Positions 1 through 7,871 of a stretch of 7,871 nt of DNA are shown here, in pieces; within the stretch, counting starts at the first letter, position 1, and each line of letters begins with the position of its first letter. The notes under the pieces are model-generated. The model was given only the letters and a program-made list of their open reading frames with translations, did not search any database and was not told where the DNA came from. Source of the stretch: Ramlibacter sp. (GTDB lineage Bacteria > Pseudomonadota > Gammaproteobacteria > Burkholderiales > Burkholderiaceae_C); NCBI GenBank assembly GCA_025351615.1, contig JANXVP010000026.1, positions 1-7,871 of the forward strand, read 5' to 3'. The position numbers and the translations under genes are program-made.

Positions 1-73
1 CGTCCGGGGAGGGGCTCCTGTCGCGCCAGTAGTTGATGGCGGCTTCGATGTCGGCGATGTGGATTCCGGCCAT
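1..73 (-). CDS. DUF3717-like small protein, N-terminal part (runs off left edge)
   Basis: Reading leftward from an ATG at 73, the frame stays open for 24 codons to the window edge and begins MAGIHIADIEAAINYWRDRS. The AINYWR block near the N-terminus is the signature I associate with the uncharacterised DUF3717 family of small proteobacterial proteins. No function is known for that family and none is proposed here. No strong Shine-Dalgarno sequence precedes the start, but the start sits exactly where the family begins. The gene diverges from the riboswitch-controlled terC-like gene. Only the N-terminus is visible, so the assignment rests on one motif and the start context. Confidence 0.7.
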   Translation of the reverse strand, partial: MAGIHIADIEAAINYWRDRSPSPD

Positions 74-93
74 GGCTGGGAAGTTGGGACGCG

Positions 94-99
94 ATGATA
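94..99 (-). promoter_or_regulatory. Candidate -10 box for the DUF3717-like gene
   Basis: On the minus strand TATCAT lies about 20 bases upstream of the ATG at 73, which would give a short 5' leader. No convincing -35 hexamer is seen at 16-18 bp spacing, so this is a weak call based on the -10 box and position only. Confidence 0.3.
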
Positions 100-105
100 G
101 CCCGC

Positions 106-135
106 GCCACACCGACCCGGAGCCTGTGATTTAAT
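106..135 (+). promoter_or_regulatory. Candidate promoter for the riboswitch leader and terC-like gene
   Basis: TTTAAT at 130-135 matches five of six bases of the sigma-70 -10 consensus. A weak -35 (GCCACA at 106-111) lies 18 bp upstream. Transcription from here would begin at about 141-142, immediately before the first base of the riboswitch closing helix at 143. That agreement supports the call despite the poor -35. Confidence 0.45.
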
Positions 136-136
136 A

Positions 137-296
137 AAGGCCCGAAGGGGAGTAGCTCCCGCTCGTTGCGGCACATCGAAGGGCCTGGCCTGCCGGCCCT
201 GCTGCAGCGCATATCAGCAAGTTGTCAACACGAAGTGAACACTTCCGGCTTGTTGGGCAAGGTCCACATGACGGCCATGCCGGGCAAGACCTTCGA
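137..296 (+). promoter_or_regulatory. yybP-ykoY family manganese riboswitch aptamer
   Basis: The two most conserved blocks of the family are present. GGGGAGTAGC at 147-156 is on the 5' side and GGGCAAGACCTTCG at 282-295 on the 3' side. They are joined by a closing helix P1, CGAAGG (143-148) with CCTTCG (290-295). Between them are further possible stems, including GGGCC (181-185) with GGCCC (195-199), and GAAGT (232-236) with ACTTC (241-245) closing a four-base loop. The family is known to bind Mn2+ and to switch on manganese exporters such as MntP and TerC-family proteins. The gene downstream is a TerC/YjbE-type protein, which agrees with that role. Confidence 0.9.
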
Positions 297-323
297 CTCG
301 AACCCGGGACGGTTCGGTCGAAG
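291..323 (+). terminator. Riboswitch expression-platform hairpin, mutually exclusive with aptamer P1
   Basis: CTTCGAC (291-297) pairs with GTCGAAG (317-323), and CGAACC (299-304) pairs with GGTTCG (311-316). This gives 13 base pairs with a single bulged T at 298 and a six-base loop. The outer arm reuses the bases that form the 3' strand of aptamer P1, so the two folds cannot coexist. Only a weak T-rich stretch follows (TTGTTT at 331-336). Termination may therefore be inefficient or Rho-assisted, or the hairpin may act by another route. The pairing is seen directly; its role as the OFF state is inferred. Confidence 0.65.
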
Positions 324-409
324 CGCGCCCTTGTTTCATCGCAATCACGCATTCCCTCGACCGTGACTGCCCGGATTGTTGATCGATCTCCAACCCGGAG
401 CGTCTCGTC

Positions 410-1114
410 ATGGAGCTTTTATCGGCTTCCTGGTGGTCTGCCTTGCTGGCCATCATCCTCATCGACCTGGTGCTGGCGGGCGACAACGCGATCGTGATCG
501 CACTGGCCGCGCGCAGCATGCCCGCGCATCTGCAGAAAAAAGCCATCGTGTGGGGCACGGTCGGCGCCATCCTGGTCCGTTGCGTCATGACTGTTGGCGT
601 GGTCTGGCTGCTGCGCGTTCCCGGCCTGATGCTCGCCGGCGGACTCGGGCTCATCTGGATCGCATGCAAGCTGCTCGCCGACCAGGAGGGCGGCGAGCAT
701 TCTCGCCCCGGTGTCAACACCTTCTGGGCCGCGATGAAAACGATCGTGGTCGCCGATGCGCTGATGGGCGTCGACAACGTGCTCGGGGTCGCTGGCGCGG
801 CCAACGGCTCGTTCGACCTGGCGATCGTCGGCTTGCTGGTGAGCGTGCCGATCGTGGTTTTCGGCAGTGCCCTGGTGCTCAAGCTGGTCCAGCGCTTCCC
901 GGTCATCGTCCAGGCCGGCACCGTCGTGCTGGCGTTCACTGCCGCCCGGATGATCGTCAGCGAACCCCTGCTGGTTCCCGTGTTCGACCCACCGCAGGCA
1001 GTTCATGCACTCGCCCGCTACGGCACTTATGTCGCCGCCGTGACCAGCGTGCTGCTGGCCGGGTGGCGGGCTCGCCGTCGCCAACCACCAGCATCGAGCG
1101 GGCAGGCCGGCTGA
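410..1114 (+). CDS. TerC/YjbE family integral membrane protein, probable manganese exporter
   Basis: The 234-residue protein is largely hydrophobic, with about seven membrane segments. It carries the two paired acidic signatures of the TerC/YjbE family: DLVLAGDNAIVIALAAR around residues 19-35 (D19, D25, N26) and VVADALMGVDNVLG around 113-126 (D116, D122, N123). These lie in membrane helices and probably form the ion path. Its length is normal for the YjbE branch. The start at 410 is supported by GGAG at 397-400, nine bases upstream. The gene follows a yybP-ykoY riboswitch, and family members controlled this way (for example Alx in E. coli) export Mn2+. The likely job is to remove excess manganese from the cytoplasm across the inner membrane. 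The C-terminal tail is short and Arg-rich (RARRR at 220-224). Family assignment is firm; the substrate is inferred from the riboswitch. Confidence 0.92.
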   Translation: MELLSASWWSALLAIILIDLVLAGDNAIVIALAARSMPAHLQKKAIVWGTVGAILVRCVMTVGVVWLLRVPGLMLAGGLGLIWIACKLLADQEGGEHSRPGVNTFWAAMKTIVVADALMGVDNVLGVAGAANGSFDLAIVGLLVSVPIVVFGSALVLKLVQRFPVIVQAGTVVLAFTAARMIVSEPLLVPVFDPPQAVHALARYGTYVAAVTSVLLAGWRARRRQPPASSGQAG

Positions 1115-1138
1115 CGCATCGGCAAGCCTTGCTGCCGG

Positions 1139-1147
1139 TGCTATCCT
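1139..1147 (+). promoter_or_regulatory. Candidate extended -10 promoter for the holin-like gene
   Basis: TG at 1139-1140, one spacer base, then TATCCT at 1142-1147 form an extended -10 element. It ends six bases before the ATG at 1154, so a transcript would start on or beside that ATG and be leaderless. No good -35 hexamer or Shine-Dalgarno sequence is visible. Read-through from the terC-like gene 39 bases upstream is also possible. Confidence 0.35.
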
Positions 1148-1153
1148 AAAGCC

Positions 1154-1507
1154 ATGAAGCTTCTGATCAAATGGCTGCTCAGTGCCGCGGCGTTGCTGCT
1201 GGTGGCTTACATCTACCAGGGCGTCGAAGTCAGCAGCTTCACGGCGGCACTGGTGGCGGCATTTGTGATCGGGCTGCTCAACACCTTCGTCCGGCCGGTC
1301 CTGGTGATCCTCACCTTGCCGGTGACAGTGCTGACCCTTGGGCTGTTCTTGTTCATCATCAACGCCCTGATGTTCTGGGCCGCTTCCGGCGTGCTGAGCG
1401 GCTTCCACGTCCGTGACTTCACGGCTGCCCTGATCGGATCGCTGATCTATTCGGTGATCGGCATCGTCATCGAATCAGCGCTCGAGCGCCTGTTCCCTAA
1501 GAAGTGA
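1154..1507 (+). CDS. Phage_holin_4_2 / YvlD-like small membrane protein
   Basis: The 117-residue protein is almost entirely hydrophobic, with four predicted membrane segments at roughly residues 4-22, 28-46, 50-77 and 89-108. The central stretch LLNTFVRPVLVILTLPVTVL, followed by GLFLFIINALMFWAA, is typical of the widespread family called phage holin family 4 or YvlD-like. Despite the name, members are usually ordinary chromosomal inner-membrane proteins of unknown function. Nothing here suggests a prophage: there is no lysin or other phage gene nearby. It ends in a short basic tail (FPKK). It lies 39 bases downstream of the terC-like gene and may be co-transcribed. Its last 33 bases overlap the 3' end of the convergent M48 gene. 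Family membership is clear, function is not. Confidence 0.88.
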   Translation: MKLLIKWLLSAAALLLVAYIYQGVEVSSFTAALVAAFVIGLLNTFVRPVLVILTLPVTVLTLGLFLFIINALMFWAASGVLSGFHVRDFTAALIGSLIYSVIGIVIESALERLFPKK

Positions 1508-3019
1508 ATCCACCTGCCGCGAACGGGTGTCGATGATGGACGCCTCGATGTGGTCGCTGCCGGCACCCCCTCTGCGGACCAGGTCCTGCGCCGCCTTGAA
1601 ACGATCGACGGCCGCCGCGTAGTCGAGATGCGCCACCTGCGCCTCGGCTTCGGCGCGTATCGACGGCAGGGCCTTGCCCTGTGCCGCATAGGCACTGGCG
1701 AGCAGTTGCCACGCGCTCGCATCGCGCGGATGCACCGTCACCCAAGTTTGCAGCCGCTGCGACGCTTGCGCGGAGCGTCCTGCCCGTAACCGCGCCTGGG
1801 CACCCAGCATCAACTCGGGACGGCCGTCACCGGAAATGTCCACCAGCTCCGCAGCCCGCGCCGGATTGCCGCCGTCCAGCGCGATCTCAGCTGTTAATAG
1901 CCGGGCCAGGCGCGCGGCTTTCGCATCGCCGCGAGTCACCTCGGTGAGCCGCGCCAGCCAGCCCGATGCGGCCGCGGCATCCCGCAGGCGCGAGCTGGCC
2001 AGGGCAGCGCCGTAGAACACACCGGCCTGGCGCGTCATGGGCGCAGTTGCCACGTCAGCGCCCTTCGCTTCGGCGACATAGGCCCGCAACCCATCCACGC
2101 CCGGATAGGAAAATACCCGCGCTCGTGCCACCATCATCGCGTGCTCGAGTGTCGGAGTTGGCGGCGCGGCGGCACGGCCGAGCGGTTGCCGCGACTGCAT
2201 TTCAGCGATCCGCTCCGTGGTCATGGGGTGGCTGCGCAAGTAGGGAAAGCTGCCGTTGTCATTGTGCCGCGAGGCCAGCTGCAGCTTCTCGAACATGGTG
2301 ACAAAGCCCTGAGGCTGGAAGCCGGCCTGGCTCATGACGCCAAGGCCGACACGGTCTGCCTCGCGTTCCATGTCGCGCGAGAAATTGAGCTGGGTTTGGG
2401 CGGCGAGAGCCTGCCCACCGACGATCATGGCATTGGCCGCGTCGGGGCTTTTGCTGGCCGCCAGCGCGCCCAGGATCATGGCCCCGATCATCAGCGGCCC
2501 CTGCCGGTTCTGCTGGGTGATGACGCGCGAAATATGGCGTTGCGTGACGTGACTGAGCTCATGGGCAAGCACCGATGCGATTTCGTCCGCACTGGTGGTC
2601 ACGCTGATCAGCCCCAGGTGCAGCCCGAGCCAGCCTCCTGGCAGCGCGAATGCATTGATCGACCGATCCTTGCCAAGCAACACCTCCCAGGCGAAGCGCT
2701 CGTCGAGCTCAGGCGTCAGTTCGCCCCGTTTGCGAGCGGCGGCCAGCAAGGGTTGCCAGATGCCTTGGACGTATTCGGCGAGCAAGGGGTCATCGAGGTA
2801 ATCCGGATCCCGGTACAACTCGCGCGCGATGCGCTCACCCAGCTTTCGCTCAGCACTGACGTCCATGTCCCCGGCATCGCCGAGGGTGGGCAATTGCGCC
2901 GCCGAGGGTGCGGCGGCGACGACGACCACAACCAGCGCCGCAAAAACCTTGGCGGCCAGCTCGCCCAGCCACCCAGAAACAGCGGGGTGTCGGTCAGAAA
3001 TGCGGTGGATGGCAGGCAT
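1475..3019 (-). CDS. Periplasmic M48 family zinc metalloprotease with C-terminal repeat region (BepA-like)
   Basis: The 514-residue protein begins with a basic N-region and a hydrophobic signal segment (about residues 21-41, ending APSAA), so it is probably exported. The M48 domain follows. HELSH at 153-157 provides two zinc-binding histidines and the catalytic Glu154. EREAD at 218-222 supplies the third ligand (E218), and SHPMTTERI at 263-271 follows. H264 has the spacing of the regulatory His switch in E. coli BepA. From about 290 to the end the sequence is Ala/Leu-rich helical repeats, consistent with TPRs. BepA-type proteins handle stalled outer-membrane proteins such as LptD, and a similar quality-control role is likely here. 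I chose the ATG at 3019 because upstream in-frame starts would overlap moaC and add a low-quality extension. The 3' end overlaps the convergent holin-like gene by 33 bp. Confidence 0.93.
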   Translation of the reverse strand: MPAIHRISDRHPAVSGWLGELAAKVFAALVVVVVAAAPSAAQLPTLGDAGDMDVSAERKLGERIARELYRDPDYLDDPLLAEYVQGIWQPLLAAARKRGELTPELDERFAWEVLLGKDRSINAFALPGGWLGLHLGLISVTTSADEIASVLAHELSHVTQRHISRVITQQNRQGPLMIGAMILGALAASKSPDAANAMIVGGQALAAQTQLNFSRDMEREADRVGLGVMSQAGFQPQGFVTMFEKLQLASRHNDNGSFPYLRSHPMTTERIAEMQSRQPLGRAAAPPTPTLEHAMMVARARVFSYPGVDGLRAYVAEAKGADVATAPMTRQAGVFYGAALASSRLRDAAAASGWLARLTEVTRGDAKAARLARLLTAEIALDGGNPARAAELVDISGDGRPELMLGAQARLRAGRSAQASQRLQTWVTVHPRDASAWQLLASAYAAQGKALPSIRAEAEAQVAHLDYAAAVDRFKAAQDLVRRGGAGSDHIEASIIDTRSRQVDSLLREQALER

Positions 3020-3084
3020 GGACGTATGATCTTCGAAGCAGATGAAGCCGGTGTAAACGATTTCCAACGCCCCTATTCCAGAGT
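3020..3084. other. Divergent intergenic region between the M48 gene and moaC
   Basis: These 65 bases must hold both promoters if the genes have their own. I see no convincing sigma-70 pair on either strand and no strong Shine-Dalgarno sequence for either gene. A short palindrome (CTTCGAAG at 3031-3038) is the only visible structure. Confidence 0.4.
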
Positions 3085-3576
3085 ATGGCCGCATTGACCC
3101 ACTTCGATTCGCAGGGACAGGCCCACATGGTCGATGTGGGCGGCAAGCCCGGATCTCACCGCGTCGCGGTCGCGGCAGGGCGCATCGACATGCAGCCCGG
3201 GACGCTGGCCTTGATCCAGCAGGGCAATGCCAAAAAAGGTGACGTGATCGGCATTGCGCGCATCGCCGGGATCCAGGGGGCAAAGCGGACGAGCGATCTG
3301 ATTCCGCTGTGCCATCCGATCGCTCTCACGCGGGTCGCGGTGGAGTTCACCATCGATGACCGGTCCTCCTGTGTCCATTGCCAGGCGACCGCGGAAACCG
3401 TGGGGCCGACCGGCGTCGAAATGGAAGCATTGACGGCCGTCCAGGTGGCGCTGCTGACCATTTACGACATGTGCAAGGCCGTTGATCGCGGCATGACCAT
3501 TTCAAACGTCCGGCTGATCGAAAAGAGGGGCGGCAAGTCCGGCCATTTCGTGGCGCCGGCCGTGGTCAATTCTTGA
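3085..3576 (+). CDS. moaC: Cyclic pyranopterin monophosphate synthase MoaC
   Basis: MoaC converts the 3',8-cyclo-GTP made by MoaA into cyclic pyranopterin monophosphate, the second step of molybdenum cofactor synthesis in the cytoplasm. The 163-residue length is normal. The active-site residues fall at the same numbers as in the E. coli enzyme: R26, K51 (in NAKKGD), H77 (in LIPLCHPI), E112 and E114 (in [12 protein letters not shown]), D128 and K131 (in [10 protein letters not shown]). The C-terminus has the usual KRGGKSG stretch. No other moa gene lies in the window, so the pathway is split across the genome. The gene diverges from the M48 gene across 65 bp. Its last 11 bases overlap the stop end of the convergent oligosaccharyltransferase gene. 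I see no defect in it. Confidence 0.97.
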   Translation: MAALTHFDSQGQAHMVDVGGKPGSHRVAVAAGRIDMQPGTLALIQQGNAKKGDVIGIARIAGIQGAKRTSDLIPLCHPIALTRVAVEFTIDDRSSCVHCQATAETVGPTGVEMEALTAVQVALLTIYDMCKAVDRGMTISNVRLIEKRGGKSGHFVAPAVVNS

Positions 3577-5242
3577 TCGCGCCCGCAGGTCGATGGCGCA
3601 GCGCACCGGCTTTTGCCCAGCTTTCGTAGTCGTCGGGGAAGGCGGCGCGGTAGCGCGCGAGCAACCAGCTTGCCTCACCGTCAAGCTGCAGCAGCATCGC
3701 GCTCTCGATTGCAACGTCGATTACGCGCGGTTCGGGAGAGTAGTGAAGCAACTCCGTTGCCAGTGAATGGATCCTGGCGGCGTTATCCCGCGTCAATGGC
3801 GTGGTCGACAGTTCGGCAAAAGCCAGCTGATCCCGGAACAACCATGAATCGCCGACCCGGGCCAGAGGCCGGCTCCGGTACCAGCCGCTTCGTTCGTCGG
3901 GCGGCGTATAGAGTTGGCTGACGCGGTGATAGTCCAGGGCCGAGAACAGCAGGGCGATCGCGAGCGACATGCTGACGGTGGCCCTGCCCACCCGTCCCAC
4001 GGTGGGGGTCGCAGCCGGCGATGGCCCGGTGGCGAGCAGTCCCAGGCTGAAACCGAAGGCCATCTGGAAGGGTCCGTACCAGAGCGGGTATTCGAGCAGA
4101 CTGTGAAGCAGGATGACCGCGATCACCGACCACGCCATCCTGCGCGTTGGATCGGTTTCACGCCACGGCCGCTGGCGCACAACCCACACACCGAAGCCGC
4201 CGATGGCCAGCGTCGCTGCAGGAATTCCGAGCTCCACGGCCAGATGCAGGGGAAGGTTGTGGGCGTTGTCCAGGATGTCGCAGAAGCGAGCGCCCTGGTA
4301 CAGGGTGGCAAAGTGTGCGTAGTCAAGCTCTCCCCAGCCCCAGCCCCACCAGGGCTTCTGCGCGATGAGATGCAGCACATTGCTCCAGAGTACGGAGCGG
4401 CTGGCGCAGCCGTCGGCGGAAACAAGCCGACCGAACGCGTTTGGCGCACTGACTCCCGATAGTTGCTGCAGCAACGGTGGCAACAAGACGGCCGCTGTGC
4501 AGTAGGCGAGTACCGCGGCGACGCACACTGCGGCGACGCGGCGGTCGAAAAGCCGAGGCCCCCAGAAGGTGAGTGCAACGACCAGGACGATCTGCAATGC
4601 GCCCGTCCGCGATGCCGAAACCGCGTTGGCCGCAGCAAGCAGCACCGCCGCGGTCAGGGCCCACGACAGCCTGATTCCATGCTGCACCTTCCACAGCAGT
4701 GCGACCAGCCCGATGGACGTCAGCGAGGCAAACTGGTTACGCTGGCGCAAGTTGGCGAACGCTTCACCCGCCTCGGTCGGGTTCACCCAGGGGGTCAGGT
4801 GCGCTGACAGACCGAAGTATTGCGCCAAGGCGAAGAGACTGCTCACGAGGGCAGCGATCAGCCACGAATCCGCGATGGCAGGTCCGACCCATCGCCTTGC
4901 ATTGGAAGAGCGTGTGACGGCGGCGCTGAGGGCAATCACAACGAGGCCCCCGATTGCCAACAGCACGACCGGTGACGCACGGCCGCCCGCTGCCAACAAG
5001 ACCGCGACCAGGATCCCCAGGCCAAGATGCCTGCGCGTGACTTCGGGTGCGATGACCGCCCACAACAGCAGAGTGAGTGCGGCCGCGATCAACCAGGGCT
5101 GGACGACTGCGGAGGGGCCGTCCGCGAACGGGTTGAGCCAGGGGATGGTAATCGCAAGAAAGAACAAGATGCTGGAAATCCTGCAAACTTTCTGACCATG
5201 AAGGCCAAGCCGCGCCGGGGCAACCAATAGAGGCTGAAGCAT
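3566..5242 (-). CDS. Second PglL-like O-oligosaccharyltransferase / O-antigen ligase family (Wzy_C)
   Basis: This 558-residue protein has about a dozen membrane segments, then a soluble C-terminal tail from about residue 440. It shows the landmarks of the PglL/O-antigen ligase superfamily: [11 protein letters not shown] (164-174), SRTGALQ (211-217), [10 protein letters not shown] (296-305), the large periplasmic loop motif [16 protein letters not shown] (325-340), and [11 protein letters not shown] (382-392). His328 aligns with the essential loop histidine of PglL/WaaL enzymes. Such enzymes move a lipid-linked glycan onto Ser or Thr of exported proteins such as pilins. It lies 52 bp downstream of the first oligosaccharyltransferase gene and is probably in the same transcript, but the two differ strongly in sequence. 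The usual NLGQPNQ motif reads NLRQRNQ here. The ATG at 5242 lacks a clear Shine-Dalgarno, so a slightly later start (for example TTG codon 6) is possible. A WaaL- or Wzy-like role cannot be excluded. Confidence 0.87.
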   Translation of the reverse strand: MLQPLLVAPARLGLHGQKVCRISSILFFLAITIPWLNPFADGPSAVVQPWLIAAALTLLLWAVIAPEVTRRHLGLGILVAVLLAAGGRASPVVLLAIGGLVVIALSAAVTRSSNARRWVGPAIADSWLIAALVSSLFALAQYFGLSAHLTPWVNPTEAGEAFANLRQRNQFASLTSIGLVALLWKVQHGIRLSWALTAAVLLAAANAVSASRTGALQIVLVVALTFWGPRLFDRRVAAVCVAAVLAYCTAAVLLPPLLQQLSGVSAPNAFGRLVSADGCASRSVLWSNVLHLIAQKPWWGWGWGELDYAHFATLYQGARFCDILDNAHNLPLHLAVELGIPAATLAIGGFGVWVVRQRPWRETDPTRRMAWSVIAVILLHSLLEYPLWYGPFQMAFGFSLGLLATGPSPAATPTVGRVGRATVSMSLAIALLFSALDYHRVSQLYTPPDERSGWYRSRPLARVGDSWLFRDQLAFAELSTTPLTRDNAARIHSLATELLHYSPEPRVIDVAIESAMLLQLDGEASWLLARYRAAFPDDYESWAKAGALRHRPAGAIKN

Positions 5243-7008
5243 GCGGGATTCTAGACAGCCAAACCTGAAGAAAGATGCCGCCGTGGGGAACGGATCAGGG
5301 CAATTGCAAGGTCCGCAACTCCGGATATCGGTTCTGAGCGAGTTCGTTCACCTCACGTTTGATCTTTTCGTAAAGCTGCTCGCCACGCTGCCAGCGAATC
5401 ACTTGAAATTGCCGGGTCGCCTCTTGCGGGTTGCCGTTCAACGCCAGGGCCAGTGCATAGCGGTATTGGGTGGCCACCCACGGATACCGTAACGCTAACT
5501 TCTTGAGCTCCTGAAGTTTTTCGGGCGCCATGTCTGGACCAAGGTCGATGCGCGAACCGGTCAACAGCGCGCTCAGCTGCGTCAGCAGAATGACGTCCGG
5601 CCGGTGGTGATCACTTGGAGTTTTGCCGATCCTGAGTTGCTCAAACCGCACGACCCGGAAATCTTCCTCGATCGCGAGATATTCGGCCACCGACCAGAGC
5701 ATCGCAGTGCTTAGCAAAAACAGCGTTGCCGCCGCCACCTTGGTCCCGATTCGAAACCGGGGCTTGACTTCGAGCGATCCTTCCAGAACTCCCAGCAGAT
5801 ACAGCGCGGGGGCCAGAAAGTAGGCATAGGCAAACGGAAATTCGAGCATGGAATGCGTCGCCAGCGGCACCGTCACCGCGAGACAGTACCAAGGCAATAA
5901 CTGGCTGGCGGCCCTTGAGCGGCGCCAGAGCCAGAGTGCTGCGCCCGACGTCAGAATCAAGGCGATTGGCAAGCCCATCCAGACTGCCCAATCGATCACC
6001 AGGTTATGGCTGTAGCTGAACGGATTGTTGACGGGGTGCGCGTGGGCCACCGAGTTATGAGCCTTGGCGACCTCCGTGATACCCCACCCCCACCAAGGAC
6101 GCTGCCAGACCGCTTCCAGCAGCTGGGACCACATGGCCAATCTCAGGTCGCTATGGGTAAAGCGGTTTGCCGCTTCGACATGCGATAACTGGCTGACATT
6201 TAGCAAGTGCGGCCACGCCGAAAAAAGCGCCACAAAACCCAAGGCGACACCAGCTGCTATCCATGGTGAAACATGAGGGGCGATCGCCCGGCGCTTGAAC
6301 TGCCACCAGAACAACAGCGCCATCAATTCCAGCGCCCCAGCACGGGATTCAGTCACGGCCAGTCCGGCGCACAGGACAGACACGATCAGCGTAGACGGCC
6401 AGTTGCCCAGTTTTCCTGATACGCAAAGGAACGCTGCGCTGGCAATGCCCATCACCAAAAGCGTTGCCAGCTGATTTGGCTGCCCCAGATTTCCGCCAGG
6501 CCGTCGCAGCTCAGGCATGCGGACAATCCACCCGGAATACTCCCACAAATCGAACACCTGCGCGAAGGCAACGACGACCGAGCCCAGGGAGCCAATGACA
6601 AACGCCAATGCCAGCAAAGTTGGCGGCGGCCAGCGGGTACCCTCCGTAAAATCGGTCTCCGTTACCGAGCCGACCTTCGTGTTGTACCCCAGGAGCACAC
6701 ACGTGATGCACATCGTCATGTAAAACCACACCACGATGGCATCGCCCCAAAAGGTCATGGTGCCTGTCAGGATCTGGCCCAGCGCCACTGCGCTGATCAG
6801 GACGAATGGGGCAACCAGGAGCGGGACCGCGATGCGGCGGCTCGACTTGCGCCGCACGTTCACGAAAATTGCCGCCCACGCTGCAAAAAATACCGCGGCA
6901 AACGACAAGGCCTCGGCATGCCAACTGACCCACGGGAGAAAGTGCTCCGTCGTCAGCCAGCTCAGGACCAGAAGCCCAGCCGCCGCAAGGCAGATCGATT
7001 GAGCAAAT

Positions 7009-7630
<622 letters not shown>

Positions 7631-7684
7631 TCAACAGGCTCCAGGACGTGAAAAGTGCAGCCTGCGCGGGTCGGGGCGTTATTC

Positions 7685-7786
7685 TTAGCAGTTCGGCACC
7701 GGCAAAAATGTCCAGGTGGCGGATTGGACTAAAGAAAAACGCCCCTTTCGAGACGTTTTCAGATTTTGCAGGAAGCCAGTCGGCAT
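7685..7786 (-). pseudogene. Relic 5' end of a PglL-like gene behind the upstream pilin copy
   Basis: Starting at the ATG overlapping the upstream pilin stop (7786), the first 17 codons repeat those of the complete oligosaccharyltransferase gene. The only base change (7772) is synonymous in Phe5. Homology then ends, and the frame continues through 16 unrelated codons to a TAA at 7685-7687, giving 33 residues in all. It lacks every membrane helix and motif of the family. It is best explained as the left end of a tandem duplication whose unit was mainly the pilin gene. Confidence 0.8.
7735..7759 (-). terminator. Duplicated intrinsic terminator behind the upstream pilin copy
   Basis: Exact copy of the hairpin at 7010-7034: 10-bp stem, GAAA loop, A- and T-tracts. 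Here nothing useful lies downstream except the relic reading frame. It probably ends the distal pilin transcript and insulates the promoter of the next pilin gene. Confidence 0.75.
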
Positions 7787-7871
7787 CACGTGCCGCGGCA
7801 GGAACCCGGCAGGAACTTTGGAGGAACAGTAGTCACAAGAGCACTCCCACCGACAGCAGCCGTGTTGCCAC
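7786..7871 (-). CDS. Upstream type IV pilin copy, C-terminal end only
   Basis: The last 27 codons and stop of a second pilin gene enter from the right edge. The visible residues ([18 protein letters not shown] and on to GSCRGT) are identical at both protein and DNA level to the C-terminus of the complete pilin. They include the last cysteine of the disulfide loop and the terminal Thr. The stop overlaps a downstream ATG as TGATG, as in the complete copy. Whether the N-terminal and central parts are also identical, or vary, cannot be seen here. Confidence 0.9.
   Translation of the reverse strand, partial: GNTAAVGGSALVTTVPPKFLPGSCRGT

Larger units (their letters stand above)
7734..7871. repeat. 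Direct repeat, copy 2 (continues past right edge)
   Basis: Second copy of the 138-bp block at 7009-7146, identical except for position 7772. It runs to the last base of the window without losing homology, so more duplicated pilin sequence is expected to the right. The left boundary at 7734 is sharp and joins unrelated sequence upstream of the complete pilin's promoter. Confidence 0.97.

Noticed and set aside
419..1408. Long minus-strand open frames at 419-1408 and 214-939
   Set aside because: They are antisense to the clearly recognisable terC-like and holin-like genes, with His/Gln/Asp- or Ser/Thr-rich composition typical of shadow frames in GC-rich DNA.
1154..1507. Holin-like gene as a sign of a prophage
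   Set aside because: The family is mostly chromosomal housekeeping-type membrane protein; no lysin, integrase, tail or capsid gene is nearby.
2141..3097. 318-codon plus-strand frame opposite the M48 gene
   Set aside because: It is antisense to the conserved HELSH-containing domain and shows no recognisable domain; GC-rich codon bias explains its length.
3020..3283. N-terminal extension of the M48 gene up to 3283
   Set aside because: It would overlap moaC by about 200 bp on the opposite strand. The added residues are Arg/Cys-rich shadow sequence, and a proper signal peptide begins just after the ATG at 3019.
7706..7722. Second sigma-54-like element on the minus strand (TGGACATTTTTGC)
   Set aside because: The distance between GG and GC is two bases too short for a -24/-12 promoter.

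Overview
The window looks like a GC-rich gamma- or betaproteobacterial chromosome. My best guess is a member of the Xanthomonadales/Lysobacterales: a sigma-54-type type IV pilin promoter, tandem pilin genes followed by PglL-like oligosaccharyltransferases, a DUF3717-like small gene and a yybP-ykoY manganese riboswitch together fit that group. The taxonomy is inference. Nearly all of the window is coding; I found no tRNA, rRNA, insertion sequence or CRISPR array.

Left part (1-1507). The 5' end of a small DUF3717-like gene runs off the left edge on the minus strand. Facing away from it, a roughly 330-base leader carries a recognisable yybP-ykoY aptamer. Its closing helix is mutually exclusive with a downstream 13-bp hairpin. 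The leader precedes a TerC/YjbE-type membrane protein, the family regulated by this riboswitch as a manganese exporter. A small four-helix membrane protein of the phage_holin_4_2/YvlD family follows, possibly read from a leaderless transcript.

Middle part (1475-3576). A periplasmic BepA-like M48 metalloprotease with a C-terminal helical repeat region runs on the minus strand and overlaps the end of the holin-like gene by 33 bp. Divergent from it is moaC (molybdenum cofactor synthesis), a complete gene whose catalytic residues match the E. coli numbering. Its 3' end overlaps the next gene by 11 bp.

Right part (3566-7871, all minus strand). This is a type IV pilin glycosylation locus. Transcription runs leftward: a pilin gene cut by the right edge, a second complete pilin gene with its own sigma-54-type promoter, then two different PglL/Wzy_C-type O-oligosaccharyltransferases. 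The two pilin genes share at least 138 bp, with one difference, around their 3' ends. The shared block includes the first 17 codons of the oligosaccharyltransferase gene, so the distal pilin is followed by a 33-codon relic of that gene.

The most interesting feature is a strong intrinsic-terminator-like hairpin lying inside codons 10-17 of the first oligosaccharyltransferase gene. The start of that gene overlaps the pilin stop (TGATG) and lacks a Shine-Dalgarno sequence. This suggests an attenuator that sets pilin expression far above that of its glycosylating enzyme, possibly relieved by coupled translation. The terminator is duplicated with the pilin, and the repeat ends one base after its U-tract.
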